Assembly: GCA_026390795.1 (NCBI GenBank)
Contig: JAPLFG010000003.1
Span: forward strand, 2,480,001-2,544,000
Origin: Ignavibacteriales bacterium
GTDB lineage: Bacteria > Bacteroidota > Ignavibacteria > Ignavibacteriales > Melioribacteraceae
Length of the DNA stretch: 64,000 nucleotides
Direction of reading: 5' to 3'
Below are positions 45,344 through 55,397 of the stretch, one piece after another. The position numbers were made by a program, and so were the translations under genes. The first letter of the stretch is position 1. Each line of letters begins with the position of its first letter. Under the pieces are notes generated by a model. That model was not told the DNA's origin and ran no database searches. It saw only the letters and a list, made by a program, of their open reading frames with translations.

Positions 45344-46447
45344 ATGTCTTCAAATCCTAGAAAACGCATAATTTTTTTAGATCTTATGCGAGCATTAGCT
45401 GTACTAATGATGGTTCAAGGGCACACTATTGATGCTTTTCTTGGCGATCAATTCAGATCGTTTGATTCACCTCTTTACAATATTTGGTTTACTATACGCG
45501 GGTTCACAGCGCCAATCTTTATGTTTACTTCAGGTGTTGCATTCACGTATCTGCTGAAGTCGAACAAAGAACCGTTTTTTCAAAATCCGCGTGTGCTGAA
45601 AGGAGTTCACCGATTTATTATCTTGGTTTTAATCGGCTACCTTCTTCGGTTTCCAACTCCCCGCATGTTCGATTTTAGTGAGGTTACAAAAGCGCAATGG
45701 CTTGTATTTTTTACTGTTGATGCTTTACAATTAATCGGATTCGGTTTGTTATTTATTTTGTTTCTTTCTTTTATTGCCGAAAAGTATAAAGCAAGCGACT
45801 ATTTAGTTTTTTCATTAGGTGCTTTATTCTTCTTTTTTATGTTCCTTGTGACTGAAAAGATAAGCTGGGCAAATTTTTTGCCGATCCCTTTTGCCGCTTA
45901 TTTTTATCACGGCACCGGTTCATTCTTTCCTCTATTTCCTTGGAGTGGTTATGTTATTAGCGGGGGGATACTCGGCACCTATCTTGCGAAAAATCCATTA
46001 TCATATAACACCAAAAAATTCAGCTACAATTTATTCGGCTTTGGTTTGATCTCTCTGGTTATCTGCTTTTTTATCCATCAAATTGAAAACTACTTATACG
46101 GGCAAAAAACTTTTTGGACAGATAACTCAGCTCTAATTTTTTACCGCCTGGGTTTTATTCTAATACTCAACAGTATTATGTCTTACATTGCGCTTAGTCT
46201 TAAGACTATACCGGAGATTATTCAGCAAGTAGGAAAGAATACACTTCTCATCTATGTTGTTCATATTGTTGTTCTTTATGGCAGTGCCTGGATTCCAGGT
46301 TTTGCTATGTTTTATCCCAAAACTTTGAATATTCCTCTCTCTATTCTTGCTGCAATTCTTCTAATAGTTACTATGTTTGGAATGATCTCTTTACTTGAAC
46401 TATTGAAAAGCTATCGGCGCAAAAAAATTGTATCGGTTAAGATTTAA
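45344..46447 (+). CDS. Acyltransferase-like membrane protein (DUF1624/HGSNAT type)
   Basis: Polytopic protein, about 367 residues and roughly ten membrane helices. It opens with RIIFLDLMRALAVLMMVQGH, the first-helix motif of DUF1624/HGSNAT acetyltransferases and related acyltransferases, with the conserved His at the end. SGVAFTYLL and FLPIPFAAYF also fit. It probably transfers acyl groups to sugars across the membrane; the substrate is unknown. The ATG at 45344 is chosen over a TTG five codons earlier. It precedes ruvB by 17 bases. Confidence 0.75.
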   Translation: MSSNPRKRIIFLDLMRALAVLMMVQGHTIDAFLGDQFRSFDSPLYNIWFTIRGFTAPIFMFTSGVAFTYLLKSNKEPFFQNPRVLKGVHRFIILVLIGYLLRFPTPRMFDFSEVTKAQWLVFFTVDALQLIGFGLLFILFLSFIAEKYKASDYLVFSLGALFFFFMFLVTEKISWANFLPIPFAAYFYHGTGSFFPLFPWSGYVISGGILGTYLAKNPLSYNTKKFSYNLFGFGLISLVICFFIHQIENYLYGQKTFWTDNSALIFYRLGFILILNSIMSYIALSLKTIPEIIQQVGKNTLLIYVVHIVVLYGSAWIPGFAMFYPKTLNIPLSILAAILLIVTMFGMISLLELLKSYRRKKIVSVKI

Positions 46448-46464
46448 TTTTATCGGAGAAATGA

Positions 46465-47496
46465 GTGAAAAGAAAATCGGAGAATCTTAATCCCGTAATT
46501 AACGAGGAAGAAATAAAAATTGAGCACTCTCTTCGTCCGCAAAAATTTAATGAGTTCACCGGTCAATCCAAAATAACAGATAATCTAAAAGTTTTTATCG
46601 GTGCTGCAAAAATTAGAAACGAAGGTCTCGATCACGTTCTTCTTACAGGACCTCCGGGACTCGGCAAAACCACTCTCGCTCATATTATTGCAAATGAGCT
46701 TGGTGTTAAAATTAAAGTTTCATCCGGACCTGTTTTAGAAAAACCTGGTGATCTTGCCGGTCTTTTAACAAATCTCGAAGAAAAATCGGTTTTATTTATT
46801 GATGAAATTCACCGTTTGAGTCCCGTTGTAGAAGAATATCTTTATTCGGCAATGGAAGATTATAAACTTGATATTATGATTGACAGCGGACCCAACGCCC
46901 GCTCTGTTCAGATTAAACTTCCTCATTATACATTAATCGGTGCCACAACACGTGCCGGTTTATTAACAGCTCCTTTACGCGACCGGTTTGGAATTAAATC
47001 CCGTCTCGACTATTATGAAAGCGATCTAATAAAAAAAATAATCCATCGTTCTGCAGATCTACTCAACATAAAACTTGATGAAGACGCGGCTATTGAATTA
47101 GCAAAACGTTCTCGCGGCACACCGAGAATAGCAAACCGTCTGTTGCGCCGGACCCGTGATTTTGCTGATTATGAACAAAAAAAAATAATTGATATTTCGA
47201 TTGCAAAAAAAGCACTTAATTCTTTAGAAGTTGATGAGTTCGGTCTTGATGAAATGGATAAAGAAATAATTCTTACCATCATTGAAAAATTTAACGGCGG
47301 ACCGGTTGGATTGAATACCGTTTCCGTTGCCGTGAATGAAGACCCTGGAACAATTGAAGAAGTTTATGAGCCGTTTCTAATTCAACAAGGATTTATACAA
47401 AGAACACCTCGCGGAAGAGAAGCCACAGATCTGGCTTATATCCGGTTCAATAAAAAACGTGGAATTCAAAAATCTCAAGAAAGTCTTTTTGAATAA
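46465..47496 (+). CDS. ruvB: Holliday junction branch migration helicase RuvB
   Basis: AAA+ motor of Holliday junction migration, 343 residues. It shows [28 protein letters not shown] (Walker A), [11 protein letters not shown] (Walker B), [19 protein letters not shown] (sensor 1) and a C-terminal winged helix with [16 protein letters not shown]. The start is GTG, 8 bases after GGAG. ruvA and ruvC are not in the window. It is followed by kdsA after 16 bases and probably shares the transcript. Confidence 0.97.
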   Translation: MKRKSENLNPVINEEEIKIEHSLRPQKFNEFTGQSKITDNLKVFIGAAKIRNEGLDHVLLTGPPGLGKTTLAHIIANELGVKIKVSSGPVLEKPGDLAGLLTNLEEKSVLFIDEIHRLSPVVEEYLYSAMEDYKLDIMIDSGPNARSVQIKLPHYTLIGATTRAGLLTAPLRDRFGIKSRLDYYESDLIKKIIHRSADLLNIKLDEDAAIELAKRSRGTPRIANRLLRRTRDFADYEQKKIIDISIAKKALNSLEVDEFGLDEMDKEIILTIIEKFNGGPVGLNTVSVAVNEDPGTIEEVYEPFLIQQGFIQRTPRGREATDLAYIRFNKKRGIQKSQESLFE

Positions 47497-47512
47497 ATAA
47501 GGTGACACTGTT

Positions 47513-48328
47513 ATGATCCATGTAAACAAAATTAAAATCGGAAGTAATTCTCCATTTGTACTAATTGCCGGTCCATGCGTAATCGAGAACGAAAAGATCA
47601 CAATGAATACTGCCGAGGAAATTAAAAAAATTACCGGCGACTTAAATATTCCATTTATTTTCAAATCGAGTTATAAAAAAGCAAACCGTACAAATATTAA
47701 TTCTTTCAGCGGTATTCATTTTGAAAAAGCACTTAAAATTTTACAAAAGGTTAAGAAAGAATTCTCAGTTCCGATATTAACAGATATTCATAATGAAAAA
47801 GAAATTGAAGCAGTTTCTGAAATTGCCGATGTATTACAGATTCCGGCATTCCTTTGCAGACAAACCGATTTGTTATTAGCAGCCGCAAGAACCGGAAAAA
47901 TTATCAACATCAAGAAAGGTCAGTTTCTTGCACCGGAGGATATGAAGCACGTTATCCAAAAAATTGAATCGGTAAAAAACAAAAAAATTCTATTAACGGA
48001 ACGCGGCACAACATTCGGCTATCATAATCTTGTTGTTGATATGCGTTCTCTCGATATTATGAAAGGTTTAGGTTACCCTGTAATTATGGATGCAACTCAT
48101 GCCGTACAATTGCCAAGCGATTCTAATGTTTCCGGCGGTGAAGCACGGTTCATTCCAACTTTAGCAAGAGCCGCCGCCGCCGTTGGAATAGACGGATTGT
48201 TTCTTGAAGTTCATCCCGATCCTACAAAAGCATTGAGCGATGCTGCAAGTCAGCTACCTCTTCATTCACTTAAAAAACTTTTAGTCTTGATTAAACAGAT
48301 AGATGAATTAGTGAAAAATGAAAAGTGA
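47513..48328 (+). CDS. kdsA: 3-deoxy-8-phosphooctulonate synthase
   Basis: Condenses phosphoenolpyruvate with arabinose 5-phosphate to Kdo-8-phosphate. The TIM-barrel motifs are present: LIAGPCVIEN, FKSSYKKANRTN, PILTDIHNEKE, IPAFLCRQTDLL, ERGTTFGYHNLVVDMRSL, and LEVHPDPTKALSDAASQLP. The N-terminal Cys in AGPC is the metal ligand position seen in metal-dependent members. AAGGTGA precedes the ATG. It overlaps the kdsC-like gene by 11 bases. Confidence 0.96.
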   Translation: MIHVNKIKIGSNSPFVLIAGPCVIENEKITMNTAEEIKKITGDLNIPFIFKSSYKKANRTNINSFSGIHFEKALKILQKVKKEFSVPILTDIHNEKEIEAVSEIADVLQIPAFLCRQTDLLLAAARTGKIINIKKGQFLAPEDMKHVIQKIESVKNKKILLTERGTTFGYHNLVVDMRSLDIMKGLGYPVIMDATHAVQLPSDSNVSGGEARFIPTLARAAAAVGIDGLFLEVHPDPTKALSDAASQLPLHSLKKLLVLIKQIDELVKNEK

Positions 48329-48815
48329 ACTCCTGAATAAATTCCGGGAGATCAAGATATTTCTATTCGATCTTGATGGTGTTCTCATGAACGATGGTGA
48401 ATCGGCTGAAAAATGTACAGAATCTGTCGCCGGGATCTGCAATGAATTTAAACTGCTTGATGCAATGTTTGGAATCGTTACTGCTCGATCGGATGATAAG
48501 TTGATCGACAAATTAAAAACTATAGAAAATTGTTTTGTCTTGAACGGAACTTTGGATAAAGTCTCAATGGTAAATGTTTTTTTAAACTCCAGATCGATCA
48601 TTTATCAAAACGTTTTTTATATGGGGGATAGCATATTAGATATTCCTCTTTTACAAAAATGCGGTTTATCGTGCGCTCCGAAAAGCGCAAGAAGGGAAGT
48701 AAAGAGAGCTGTTTCATTCAGCACAAACGCAGATAATTGCGAAGAGCTGCTGAAAGAAATATTAAATTACTATAAAAAATCAAAGGAGCCAGCAAGCCGT
48801 GCAACAAAATATTAA
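48318..48815 (+). CDS. KdsC-like HAD phosphatase
   Basis: Probable Kdo-8-phosphate phosphatase, 165 residues. Motif 1 is FLFDLDGVLMNDG (nucleophile Asp and following DxD Asp), motif 2 is IVTARSD and motif 4 is GDSILDIPLLQKCGLS. The closing APKSARREVKR stretch matches the KdsC group. Motif 1 has Leu where most KdsC proteins have Val, and the motif is preceded by a longer N-terminus. Position between kdsA and kdsD makes the role likely. Both ends overlap neighbours (11 and 17 bases). Confidence 0.82.
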   Translation: MKSELLNKFREIKIFLFDLDGVLMNDGESAEKCTESVAGICNEFKLLDAMFGIVTARSDDKLIDKLKTIENCFVLNGTLDKVSMVNVFLNSRSIIYQNVFYMGDSILDIPLLQKCGLSCAPKSARREVKRAVSFSTNADNCEELLKEILNYYKKSKEPASRATKY

Positions 48816-49503
48816 CGAAATATTTCCGAGAGAACTTAGCCCTAGAGAAAAAAGTTGGCTTTTTGCTGCCTTGCCTGAAAATAAATTGGGCTACAAACAA
48901 TACCGCGATATAATTGAAAATCTTCTGGTTATTGGTTACGGCAGATTTGGTGAAGGAAACTTTATACTTGGCGAAAAAGATGATCAGATTGATCTCGATA
49001 TTTCATCCTCTCCGATTCTTGCGGTCGCAAATATAACTTTTGATATCGGTAAAGTATATGTTACAATCCACGAAGAACAGGAAGGGCAAATAGAAGTTGA
49101 TATCAAAGTAACTGCGGGTGAAAATATTCCGGATGATTTGACACAAGCAAAAGTATGGACTTACTCGAACTGGTTGCCGGGTGATAAAGCGCCGTTTGAT
49201 AAATCATACGTTCGAGAAGTCAAATTGATCAAGAATGAAATTATTCTGGCAATTGCGCCTGTTCATAAAAAAGTTTGGGTTTATAATGCTAAGAGTGGTA
49301 TTAATCACTTTGTGCCAGTAACTAATTATTTTAATGAAATGATGATACTTCTTAATATTAAGGATCCGGAGAAAGCGCTGAACCCGGGCAGATTATTTAC
49401 TAACCTTGATGAATTTACAGACGAGCAGTTAGTTCAAGGATTCTTGGCTTACAACAAGTATTGGCAGAGAATTGAACTGGATTACAGTTATTTTCAAAAA
49501 TAA
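48799..49503 (+). CDS. Unrecognised protein inside the Kdo/Lpt operon
   Basis: A 234-residue protein I do not recognise. It has no signal peptide or membrane helix. The first part (1-60) looks helical with FPRELSPREKSWLFAALPE; the middle (about 70-150) alternates hydrophobic residues as in a beta-sandwich (ILAVANITFDIGKVYVTIH); the end is helical again with DEQLVQGFLAYNKYWQRIEL. The start is GTG and it overlaps the kdsC-like gene by 17 bases, so it belongs to this operon. A role in LPS or sugar handling is inference from position only. Confidence 0.75.
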   Translation: MQQNINEIFPRELSPREKSWLFAALPENKLGYKQYRDIIENLLVIGYGRFGEGNFILGEKDDQIDLDISSSPILAVANITFDIGKVYVTIHEEQEGQIEVDIKVTAGENIPDDLTQAKVWTYSNWLPGDKAPFDKSYVREVKLIKNEIILAIAPVHKKVWVYNAKSGINHFVPVTNYFNEMMILLNIKDPEKALNPGRLFTNLDEFTDEQLVQGFLAYNKYWQRIELDYSYFQK

Positions 49504-49574
49504 GTAAGATCGTAATAAACATTTTTTAGTTTCTTCTTTCCTGTAGGAAGAATCACAAATAAATAGAGGAATGT

Positions 49575-50552
49575 GTGACAGAAGAACAGATTATTAATAA
49601 AGGAATTGAGGTTGTTAGGATTGAATCTAAAGCTGTCCAGGATTTAGTCAACAGTATTGATAATAATTTTGTTAGAGCTGTTCAAAAAATTTATGATGCA
49701 AAGGGAAGAATTGTTTTTACGGGTATCGGCAAATCCGGAATAATTGCCCGTAAGATCGTAGCCACAATGAATTCTACAGGTACTGCCGCGATTTATATGC
49801 ATCCAACTGATGCGCTTCATGGCGATCTTGGAATGGTTCGCAACGATGATATAGTAATTTTTATTTCGAAGAGCGGGCATACGGAAGAATTACACAAACT
49901 AATGCCAATGTTAAAGCGAATCAATGTTACAATTATAGGAATGCTTGGAGAAGTGAATTCCAAACTCTCGAAGGATTGCGATATTGTCCTTAATGTAAGC
50001 GTTAAAGAAGAAGCATGCCCGTACGATCTTGCACCTACGGCATCCACAACATCGGCGCTTGTTATGGGAGATGCGCTTGCCATTACTCTTTTAGAAATGC
50101 GCGGATTTACTGCAGAAGATTTTGCACTCCTTCACCCAGGCGGCAGTTTGGGCAAACGGCTCTCACTCAAAATTTCGGAAATCATGATAAAGGGAAAGGA
50201 TGTTCCGGTTGTAATTGAAAATGCATCCATTAAGGATACAATATTAGAAATTACCTCAAAGCGACTTGGAACGACTTGCGTCGTAAATGAAAATGGAATT
50301 TTGACCGGTGTTATAACTGATGGAGATTTACGCAGACTTTTGGAAAAGACTCTCGATATCAAAAATTTGACCGCAGTTGATCTGATGACTAAGAATCCCA
50401 AGACAATCAGTAAAGAATTTTTAGCTTCGTTCGCAATTCAGCAAATGGAAAAATTTAATATAACATCATTGATTGTAGCGGATAAACTCAATAAACCGGA
50501 AGGTATCCTACATTTGCATGATCTAGTGAAACTTGGTTTACAATCAAGATGA
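49575..50552 (+). CDS. kdsD: Arabinose-5-phosphate isomerase (KdsD/KpsF)
   Basis: Converts ribulose 5-phosphate to arabinose 5-phosphate, the first Kdo step. An N-terminal SIS domain (about 30-190) carries VFTGIGKSGIIARKIVATM, HPTDALHGDLGM and DLAPTASTTSALVMGDALA. Two CBS domains follow (about 205-320) with GVITDGDLRRLLEK. The 325-residue length and layout match KdsD/KpsF/GutQ. GTG start after GAGG. It overlaps lptC by 4 bases (ATGA). Confidence 0.96.
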   Translation: MTEEQIINKGIEVVRIESKAVQDLVNSIDNNFVRAVQKIYDAKGRIVFTGIGKSGIIARKIVATMNSTGTAAIYMHPTDALHGDLGMVRNDDIVIFISKSGHTEELHKLMPMLKRINVTIIGMLGEVNSKLSKDCDIVLNVSVKEEACPYDLAPTASTTSALVMGDALAITLLEMRGFTAEDFALLHPGGSLGKRLSLKISEIMIKGKDVPVVIENASIKDTILEITSKRLGTTCVVNENGILTGVITDGDLRRLLEKTLDIKNLTAVDLMTKNPKTISKEFLASFAIQQMEKFNITSLIVADKLNKPEGILHLHDLVKLGLQSR

Positions 50553-51091
50553 AAAAATATTTTTTTTCTTTGATCGTTTTAACTTTCCTTCTTTCTTGTT
50601 CCAAAGAAAAAATTGAGCCGCAGGTAGAAAAGTCTATTGTTCAAGGAGAAATACCTTCAAACGAAAGCTGGAATTCCAAAATGATTTTTTCTGATGATGG
50701 GAAGATAAAAGCAATTCTTTATTCAAATCATTTAAAAATGTTTGATCAGCAAAAACTCACTCTGCTCGATGGGGTTAAGATTAATTTTTATAATAAAGAA
50801 CAAAAAAATACTTCATGGTTAAGTTCGCTCAGGGGTAAAGTTAACGATTTGACAAAAGATATGTACGCAATTGACAGTGTTGTGGCTTTGAACGACAGCG
50901 GCACCGTGGTCAAAACAAGCGAATTGATGTGGCGCAATAAAGATCAGAAAATTATTACCGATAAATTTGTTACCATTACATCACCAAAAGAAATTATCCA
51001 AGGATTTGGTTTGGAATCGGATCAATTTCTGGAGAACTACAAAATCTTCAACGTTACCTATTCCAAAACTAGGCCTGGTATTGTAAAATGA
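50549..51091 (+). CDS. lptC: LptC, LPS export protein, lipoprotein form
   Basis: Component of the Lpt bridge that passes LPS from the ABC complex to LptA. It is 180 residues, with a lipobox FLLSC (Cys17), so it is likely lipid-anchored rather than anchored by a helix as in E. coli. The beta-jellyroll strands, e.g. DDGKIKAILYSNHLKMF and DGVKINFYN, fit the LptC family. It sits between kdsD and the lptA-like gene with 4-base overlaps on both sides. Confidence 0.88.
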   Translation: MKKYFFSLIVLTFLLSCSKEKIEPQVEKSIVQGEIPSNESWNSKMIFSDDGKIKAILYSNHLKMFDQQKLTLLDGVKINFYNKEQKNTSWLSSLRGKVNDLTKDMYAIDSVVALNDSGTVVKTSELMWRNKDQKIITDKFVTITSPKEIIQGFGLESDQFLENYKIFNVTYSKTRPGIVK

Positions 51092-52503
51092 CTCTGCGCT
51101 TTATCATATTATTTTTCTTGATCTTGGTCGGAAGCATTTGTGCACAATCTTCTGAACCGCTTCAAATTAAAGGCGCCTCTTTTTCCGGCCGTGTTGTAAA
51201 TGGAGAGACCATTCAAGAGTTTGAAGGAAATGTTATAATAATTCAAGGTGCAGTTAGAATCACCTGCAATAAGGCAATCCAGTTTGTTGCGCGCAACGAA
51301 GCGGAATTAATTGGAAATGTAATTGTAACTCAAGACAGTATTATTATTAAAACTGAACACGGTTTTTATGACGGCAATAAAAAAGTTGCATTCTCGAAAG
51401 TCGGTATTGCTTTAACAGACGGACATGTTCAACTGGAATCTAAAAATGGGTATTATTATTTCGATGAAAAGCACTCCTACTTTTATGAAGATGTAAAACT
51501 TCACGATTCGGCATCCAATATGAGTTCAGATCATCTCAATTACTTTGATGATAACGATAAAGCAGTTGCAGTCGGCAATGTTCAGGTAACCGACACCTCA
51601 TCAACCGTTTTTGCCGATAGTTTAATTCATTTCCGGAATACTGATGAGACGTATGCATTTAAAAATATAAGAATCTATAATCCTTCCAATCGTTTGGCAA
51701 TTTTTGGAAATAAACTTGAAGACTTTGGCAAAAAGAATTATTCCAAAATTACAGATAAACCATTTTTAGTCAGGATTGACACAACCGAAACCGGTCAACT
51801 CGATACGCTTGTAATTTCTTCCAAGACAATGGAATCATTTGACGACAGCACAAATAAGCTTGTTATAACCGATTCGGTGAAAATAGTCCGTAAAAATTTT
51901 GCATCGCTCAATGGTAAAACATTTTATTATAAAAAAGGTGATCGCATCGAAACTTTCCGGAGAGAAAACGATGCACTACCTCCCGTTATATGGAATGAAG
52001 AAACACAAATGTCAGGCGATTCAATTTCGTTATTTATGAAAGATAAACGGTTGCAAATGATAAATATTGAAGCAAATGCTTCGATCATTACAGCCAACAA
52101 GGATTCTGTAAACCGATTTGACCAAATCTCCGGTAAAAATATTAAATTGTTTTTCAATAAAGACGGGTTGGAAAGAACCGAAGTAGAAGGGAACGCATTA
52201 AGTATTTATTATATGTACGAAGAGAATGAACCGAACGGATTAATTAAATCGAGCTCAGCAAAGGCAAAAATCTTATTCAAGAATAAAAATGTTTCCAATG
52301 TCAGATTTTATGGTAAGCCGGTAACAGAATTTCATCCCGAAAATTTAATTGTTGGTAAAGAAAAAGATTTTACTATTCCAACATTTAGGTTATTTTCAAA
52401 TAGACCAACAAAAGAGAATCTGCTTTTCAATCGGCAGGATATTCTTACATACTTAATTAAGGATTTACAATATTATGCCGGAAAACTTAACACTAAGAAG
52501 TGA
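51088..52503 (+). CDS. LptA/OstA-like protein, extended
   Basis: Periplasmic OstA-domain protein, 471 residues, with a signal peptide (about 1-19, ending SICAQ). Strands such as [39 protein letters not shown] and [18 protein letters not shown] repeat along the whole length, so it holds several OstA units rather than the single one of E. coli LptA (185 residues). The size lies between LptA and LptD, but the protein lacks a barrel. It probably forms a longer part of the LPS bridge. It overlaps lptB by 29 bases. Confidence 0.85.
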   Translation: MTLRFIILFFLILVGSICAQSSEPLQIKGASFSGRVVNGETIQEFEGNVIIIQGAVRITCNKAIQFVARNEAELIGNVIVTQDSIIIKTEHGFYDGNKKVAFSKVGIALTDGHVQLESKNGYYYFDEKHSYFYEDVKLHDSASNMSSDHLNYFDDNDKAVAVGNVQVTDTSSTVFADSLIHFRNTDETYAFKNIRIYNPSNRLAIFGNKLEDFGKKNYSKITDKPFLVRIDTTETGQLDTLVISSKTMESFDDSTNKLVITDSVKIVRKNFASLNGKTFYYKKGDRIETFRRENDALPPVIWNEETQMSGDSISLFMKDKRLQMINIEANASIITANKDSVNRFDQISGKNIKLFFNKDGLERTEVEGNALSIYYMYEENEPNGLIKSSSAKAKILFKNKNVSNVRFYGKPVTEFHPENLIVGKEKDFTIPTFRLFSNRPTKENLLFNRQDILTYLIKDLQYYAGKLNTKK

Positions 52504-53218
52504 TAATCTTAAAAAGGTTTATAAGAAAAGAGCCGTGGTGAATAATGTCTCTGTTCAAGTCCAGCAGGGAGAAGTGGTCGGTTTACTTGGACCTAACGGT
52601 GCAGGAAAAACAACCACATTCTATATGATCGTGGGAATGATAAAACCGAATGCCGGGAAAGTCTATTTGGAAAGTAAAGAAATTACTGATGAACCGATGT
52701 ACAAACGCGCCAAGATGGGAATAGGATATCTGCCGCAAGAAGCATCTGTGTTTCGCAGGTTGAGTGTGGAAGACAATATTATGGCGGTATTGCAAATGAT
52801 GAAGCTTACCAATGACGAAAGAAAAGAGAAACAGGAATCATTATTGAAGGAACTTGGAATCGTGAAAGTCAGAAAGAATCTTGGTTTTCAATTAAGCGGC
52901 GGGGAAAGAAGACGCTGCGAAATCGCCCGAGCGTTAGCGACTAATCCAAAATTTATTTTACTGGATGAACCATTTGCGGGCGTGGATCCTATTGCCGTTG
53001 AAGATATTATGAATATTGTTGCAAATCTAAAAAATAAAGGGATCGGCATATTAATTACGGATCATAATGTTCACGAAACATTAAGTATTGTTGACCGTGC
53101 ATATATCTTGCTTAACGGACAAATATTTAAAGATGGGACTGCAAATGTCCTGGCAGAGGATGCAGATGTTAGAAAATTATATCTTGGGGAAAAATTTAAG
53201 TTGGATCGTTATACTTAA
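52475..53218 (+). CDS. lptB: LptB, LPS export ABC ATPase
   Basis: ATPase of the LptB2FG transporter, 247 residues. Walker [15 protein letters not shown], signature [15 protein letters not shown], Walker [16 protein letters not shown] and H-loop DHNVHETL match LptB. The [13 protein letters not shown] signature and [20 protein letters not shown] are typical of the family. lptF and lptG are not in the window. It ends the Kdo/Lpt run. Confidence 0.95.
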   Translation: MPENLTLRSDNLKKVYKKRAVVNNVSVQVQQGEVVGLLGPNGAGKTTTFYMIVGMIKPNAGKVYLESKEITDEPMYKRAKMGIGYLPQEASVFRRLSVEDNIMAVLQMMKLTNDERKEKQESLLKELGIVKVRKNLGFQLSGGERRRCEIARALATNPKFILLDEPFAGVDPIAVEDIMNIVANLKNKGIGILITDHNVHETLSIVDRAYILLNGQIFKDGTANVLAEDADVRKLYLGEKFKLDRYT

Positions 53219-53251
53219 CGTGTTGCGTGAATTAAAAAACATTGTTTAATA

Positions 53252-53354
53252 AACTGTTGAAACAGTTAAAGAAAACTCTTTTTCATTGATTAACCCCGCG
53301 ATTAATCGCGGGGTTAGAAACACAAGACGCAATGTTAGAACCGTTTTAACGGTT
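53252..53354. repeat. Cluster of three palindromes
   Basis: Within about 100 bases after lptB lie AACTGTT/AACAGTT (53252-53267, 2-base centre), a perfect 26 bp palindrome with arms TAACCCCGCGATT and AATCGCGGGGTTA (53291-53316), and AACCGTT/AACGGTT (53339-53354, 2-base centre). The first and third differ by one base pair per arm. This looks like one composite mobile or repetitive element rather than a terminator, since no U-tract follows. Confidence 0.65.
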
Positions 53355-53383
53355 TATATTCTACTTCACACAACCGGTTATAC

Positions 53384-53593
53384 TTAATATTTGGCGAATA
53401 TTAAATAGGAAATCACAATCACAAAAGAAAAATAGAGAAAAATCCAGCCTGTAGTTTTCATCCTTTTTTTCCAGATCAACTTTCTCATATAAGTTATAGT
53501 TGATTCCTCATCCCGTTTATAATCACCTTTGTCAACAGACCATTTATAAAAATTGTTTCGATTCAGTTTGTTCATTGTTTCCGTTATCCCCAT
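53384..53593 (-). CDS. Small membrane protein, unknown
   Basis: A 69-residue frame with a basic, soluble N-terminal part and one C-terminal helix (about 49-66). No family is recognised. Start options are the first ATG or the one six codons later, which has GGAA upstream. It lies between the palindrome cluster and the aldehyde dehydrogenase gene on the same strand as the latter, 70 bases after its stop. It may be real, but the only support is the open frame and the membrane segment. Confidence 0.45.
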   Translation of the reverse strand: MGITETMNKLNRNNFYKWSVDKGDYKRDEESTITYMRKLIWKKRMKTTGWIFLYFSFVIVISYLIFAKY

Positions 53594-53663
53594 TTTCTAA
53601 GAGATTATTTTTTTTATATGTGTTGGATCTAATCTAATTATATAATAAAATTTCAATTAGAAA

Positions 53664-55256
53664 TTATTTATTAAATTCGCGAATAATTTTTTGTATCTCT
53701 TCTTCTGATATTCCGGTTCCCAAAACTGCTTTCTCTGAAGTTTTGTTAAATTTTTGACCGGTGTTACTCATCAAACTTACATTTGGATTGCCTGCGCGTG
53801 CCCGTAATCTTTCTTCAATTTGTTTTGTAAAATTCCCCTCCTGGTATCCGCTTTTCATGTTTATTGTCGAAGGAAGATCAAAAGAGTTTACACAATTGCC
53901 GGGGTTTACCGGATGTATTTCGAAAGCAAGTGTTTTAATATTCATCAGATGTTTGGCTGTTACATTTTCTGAAATTATTGAGCCACCCCATGTACCAGGT
54001 CCTAAAGTCATTGAAGGCATTAATCCGGTTGTATAACCCACAGCGCCAACCGAGGACGGTGTGTTTACAACAATTCTAAATGCTGGTTTCTCAAGAGCAA
54101 ACTTCATAATTATTTCTTTATCGTTAGAATGAATTGCCATTGTATGACCAATTCCGCCAAATTGTAAAAGCTCAATAGAGCGATGACATCCTTCCATCCA
54201 GCCGTCAACAGTATAAAACGCAAGCATCGGAGATAATTTTTCAATTGATAGCGGTTCCTCTTTTCCAACACTACTGCATTCTGCAATAAGAACTGTTGTT
54301 TTATCCGGAACAGTGAAACCCGCATAATTTGCAATCCATGCTGCGGATTTTCCAACAATATCTGCGTTTAATTTTGCACCGCGGGCAACTTTGTCCTCTA
54401 ATTTTTTCTTCTCTTCATCATTAACAAAATAGCAACCGATCCGTTTAGCTTCTTCAATAACTTTATCTTTAATAGAACGGTCAACAATCATTGCCTGCTC
54501 GGAAGAACATAACGTTCCATTGTCAAAAGTAGTTCCATAAACTATGTCTGCAACCGCTTTCTGATAATTCGCACTTTTTTCTATGAATGCCGGAACGTTT
54601 CCTGAACCAACTCCATATGCAGGTGTGCCGGAGCTATAAGCAGCATAAACCATCGGCATTCCTCCCGTGGCAAGAATTACAGCAATGTTTTTATCTTTCA
54701 TTAACGCATTTGTACCTTCAAGAGTTGGAATTGATAAACATTGTATCAATCCTTTAGGTGCGCCCGCTTTTTCAGCGGCATCCGCTACGACCTTCAATGC
54801 TTCGGTTGTACATCTAAGAGCTTTTGGATGGGGCGATACAATAATTGCGTTTCTGCATTTCAAAGAAATTATTGCTTTGAACATCGCAGTGGAAGTTGGG
54901 TTTGTTGAAGGTACAAGCGCTGCAACAACTCCCATTGGTTCGGCTATCTTAATAATTTTGCCGTCTTTTTGAACGTCAATCACACCGACGGATTTCAAAT
55001 CCTTTATTGATTCCCAGACATCTCTTGTGCCGAATTGATTTTTGATAACTTTATCAGCCACTTTTCCAAAACCGGTTTCTTCATAAGCCAATTTAGCAAG
55101 GCGTTCGGCTTCTTTGAATCCGGCATCTGCCATAGCTTTTACAATTTTATCAACTTGTTCTTGATTGTAATACTTAAATTCTAGTTGGGCTTCTTTTGCT
55201 CTTGCGGCAAGTGTTCTGGCTTCCTGTATAGATTGAAGGTCTTTGTCAAAATTCAT
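53664..55256 (-). CDS. Acylating (CoA-dependent) aldehyde dehydrogenase
   Basis: Converts an aldehyde plus CoA to acyl-CoA with NAD, acetaldehyde being the usual substrate. It has GVVAALVPSTNPTSTAMFK, IIVSPHPKAL, LATGGMPMVYAAYSSG, the catalytic Cys in FDNGTLCSSEQA, and a C-terminal GNCVNSFDLPSTINMKSG. Length is 530 residues from the ATG at 55256, which lies 22 bases after a TATATTTA element; the frame is open 16 codons further. The alcohol dehydrogenase half of AdhE is absent. No microcompartment shell genes are near. Confidence 0.92.
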   Translation of the reverse strand: MNFDKDLQSIQEARTLAARAKEAQLEFKYYNQEQVDKIVKAMADAGFKEAERLAKLAYEETGFGKVADKVIKNQFGTRDVWESIKDLKSVGVIDVQKDGKIIKIAEPMGVVAALVPSTNPTSTAMFKAIISLKCRNAIIVSPHPKALRCTTEALKVVADAAEKAGAPKGLIQCLSIPTLEGTNALMKDKNIAVILATGGMPMVYAAYSSGTPAYGVGSGNVPAFIEKSANYQKAVADIVYGTTFDNGTLCSSEQAMIVDRSIKDKVIEEAKRIGCYFVNDEEKKKLEDKVARGAKLNADIVGKSAAWIANYAGFTVPDKTTVLIAECSSVGKEEPLSIEKLSPMLAFYTVDGWMEGCHRSIELLQFGGIGHTMAIHSNDKEIIMKFALEKPAFRIVVNTPSSVGAVGYTTGLMPSMTLGPGTWGGSIISENVTAKHLMNIKTLAFEIHPVNPGNCVNSFDLPSTINMKSGYQEGNFTKQIEERLRARAGNPNVSLMSNTGQKFNKTSEKAVLGTGISEEEIQKIIREFNK

Positions 55257-55397
55257 AAATGCGCCTGTTATTTTCTGGGCTAAATATAAAGCAAGAGGGG
55301 ACAAAGTTCAATCTTGGGTTTGATGAACAATCTGATCTTTTACTCTAAGAGGATTAAGAAGTACTAAAATGAAAATATCCGGAGATCTACAAATAAA

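Noticed and set aside
53664-55256. Bacterial microcompartment locus around the acylating aldehyde dehydrogenase
   Set aside because: No shell protein, diol dehydratase or encapsulation-type gene lies within the window on either side.
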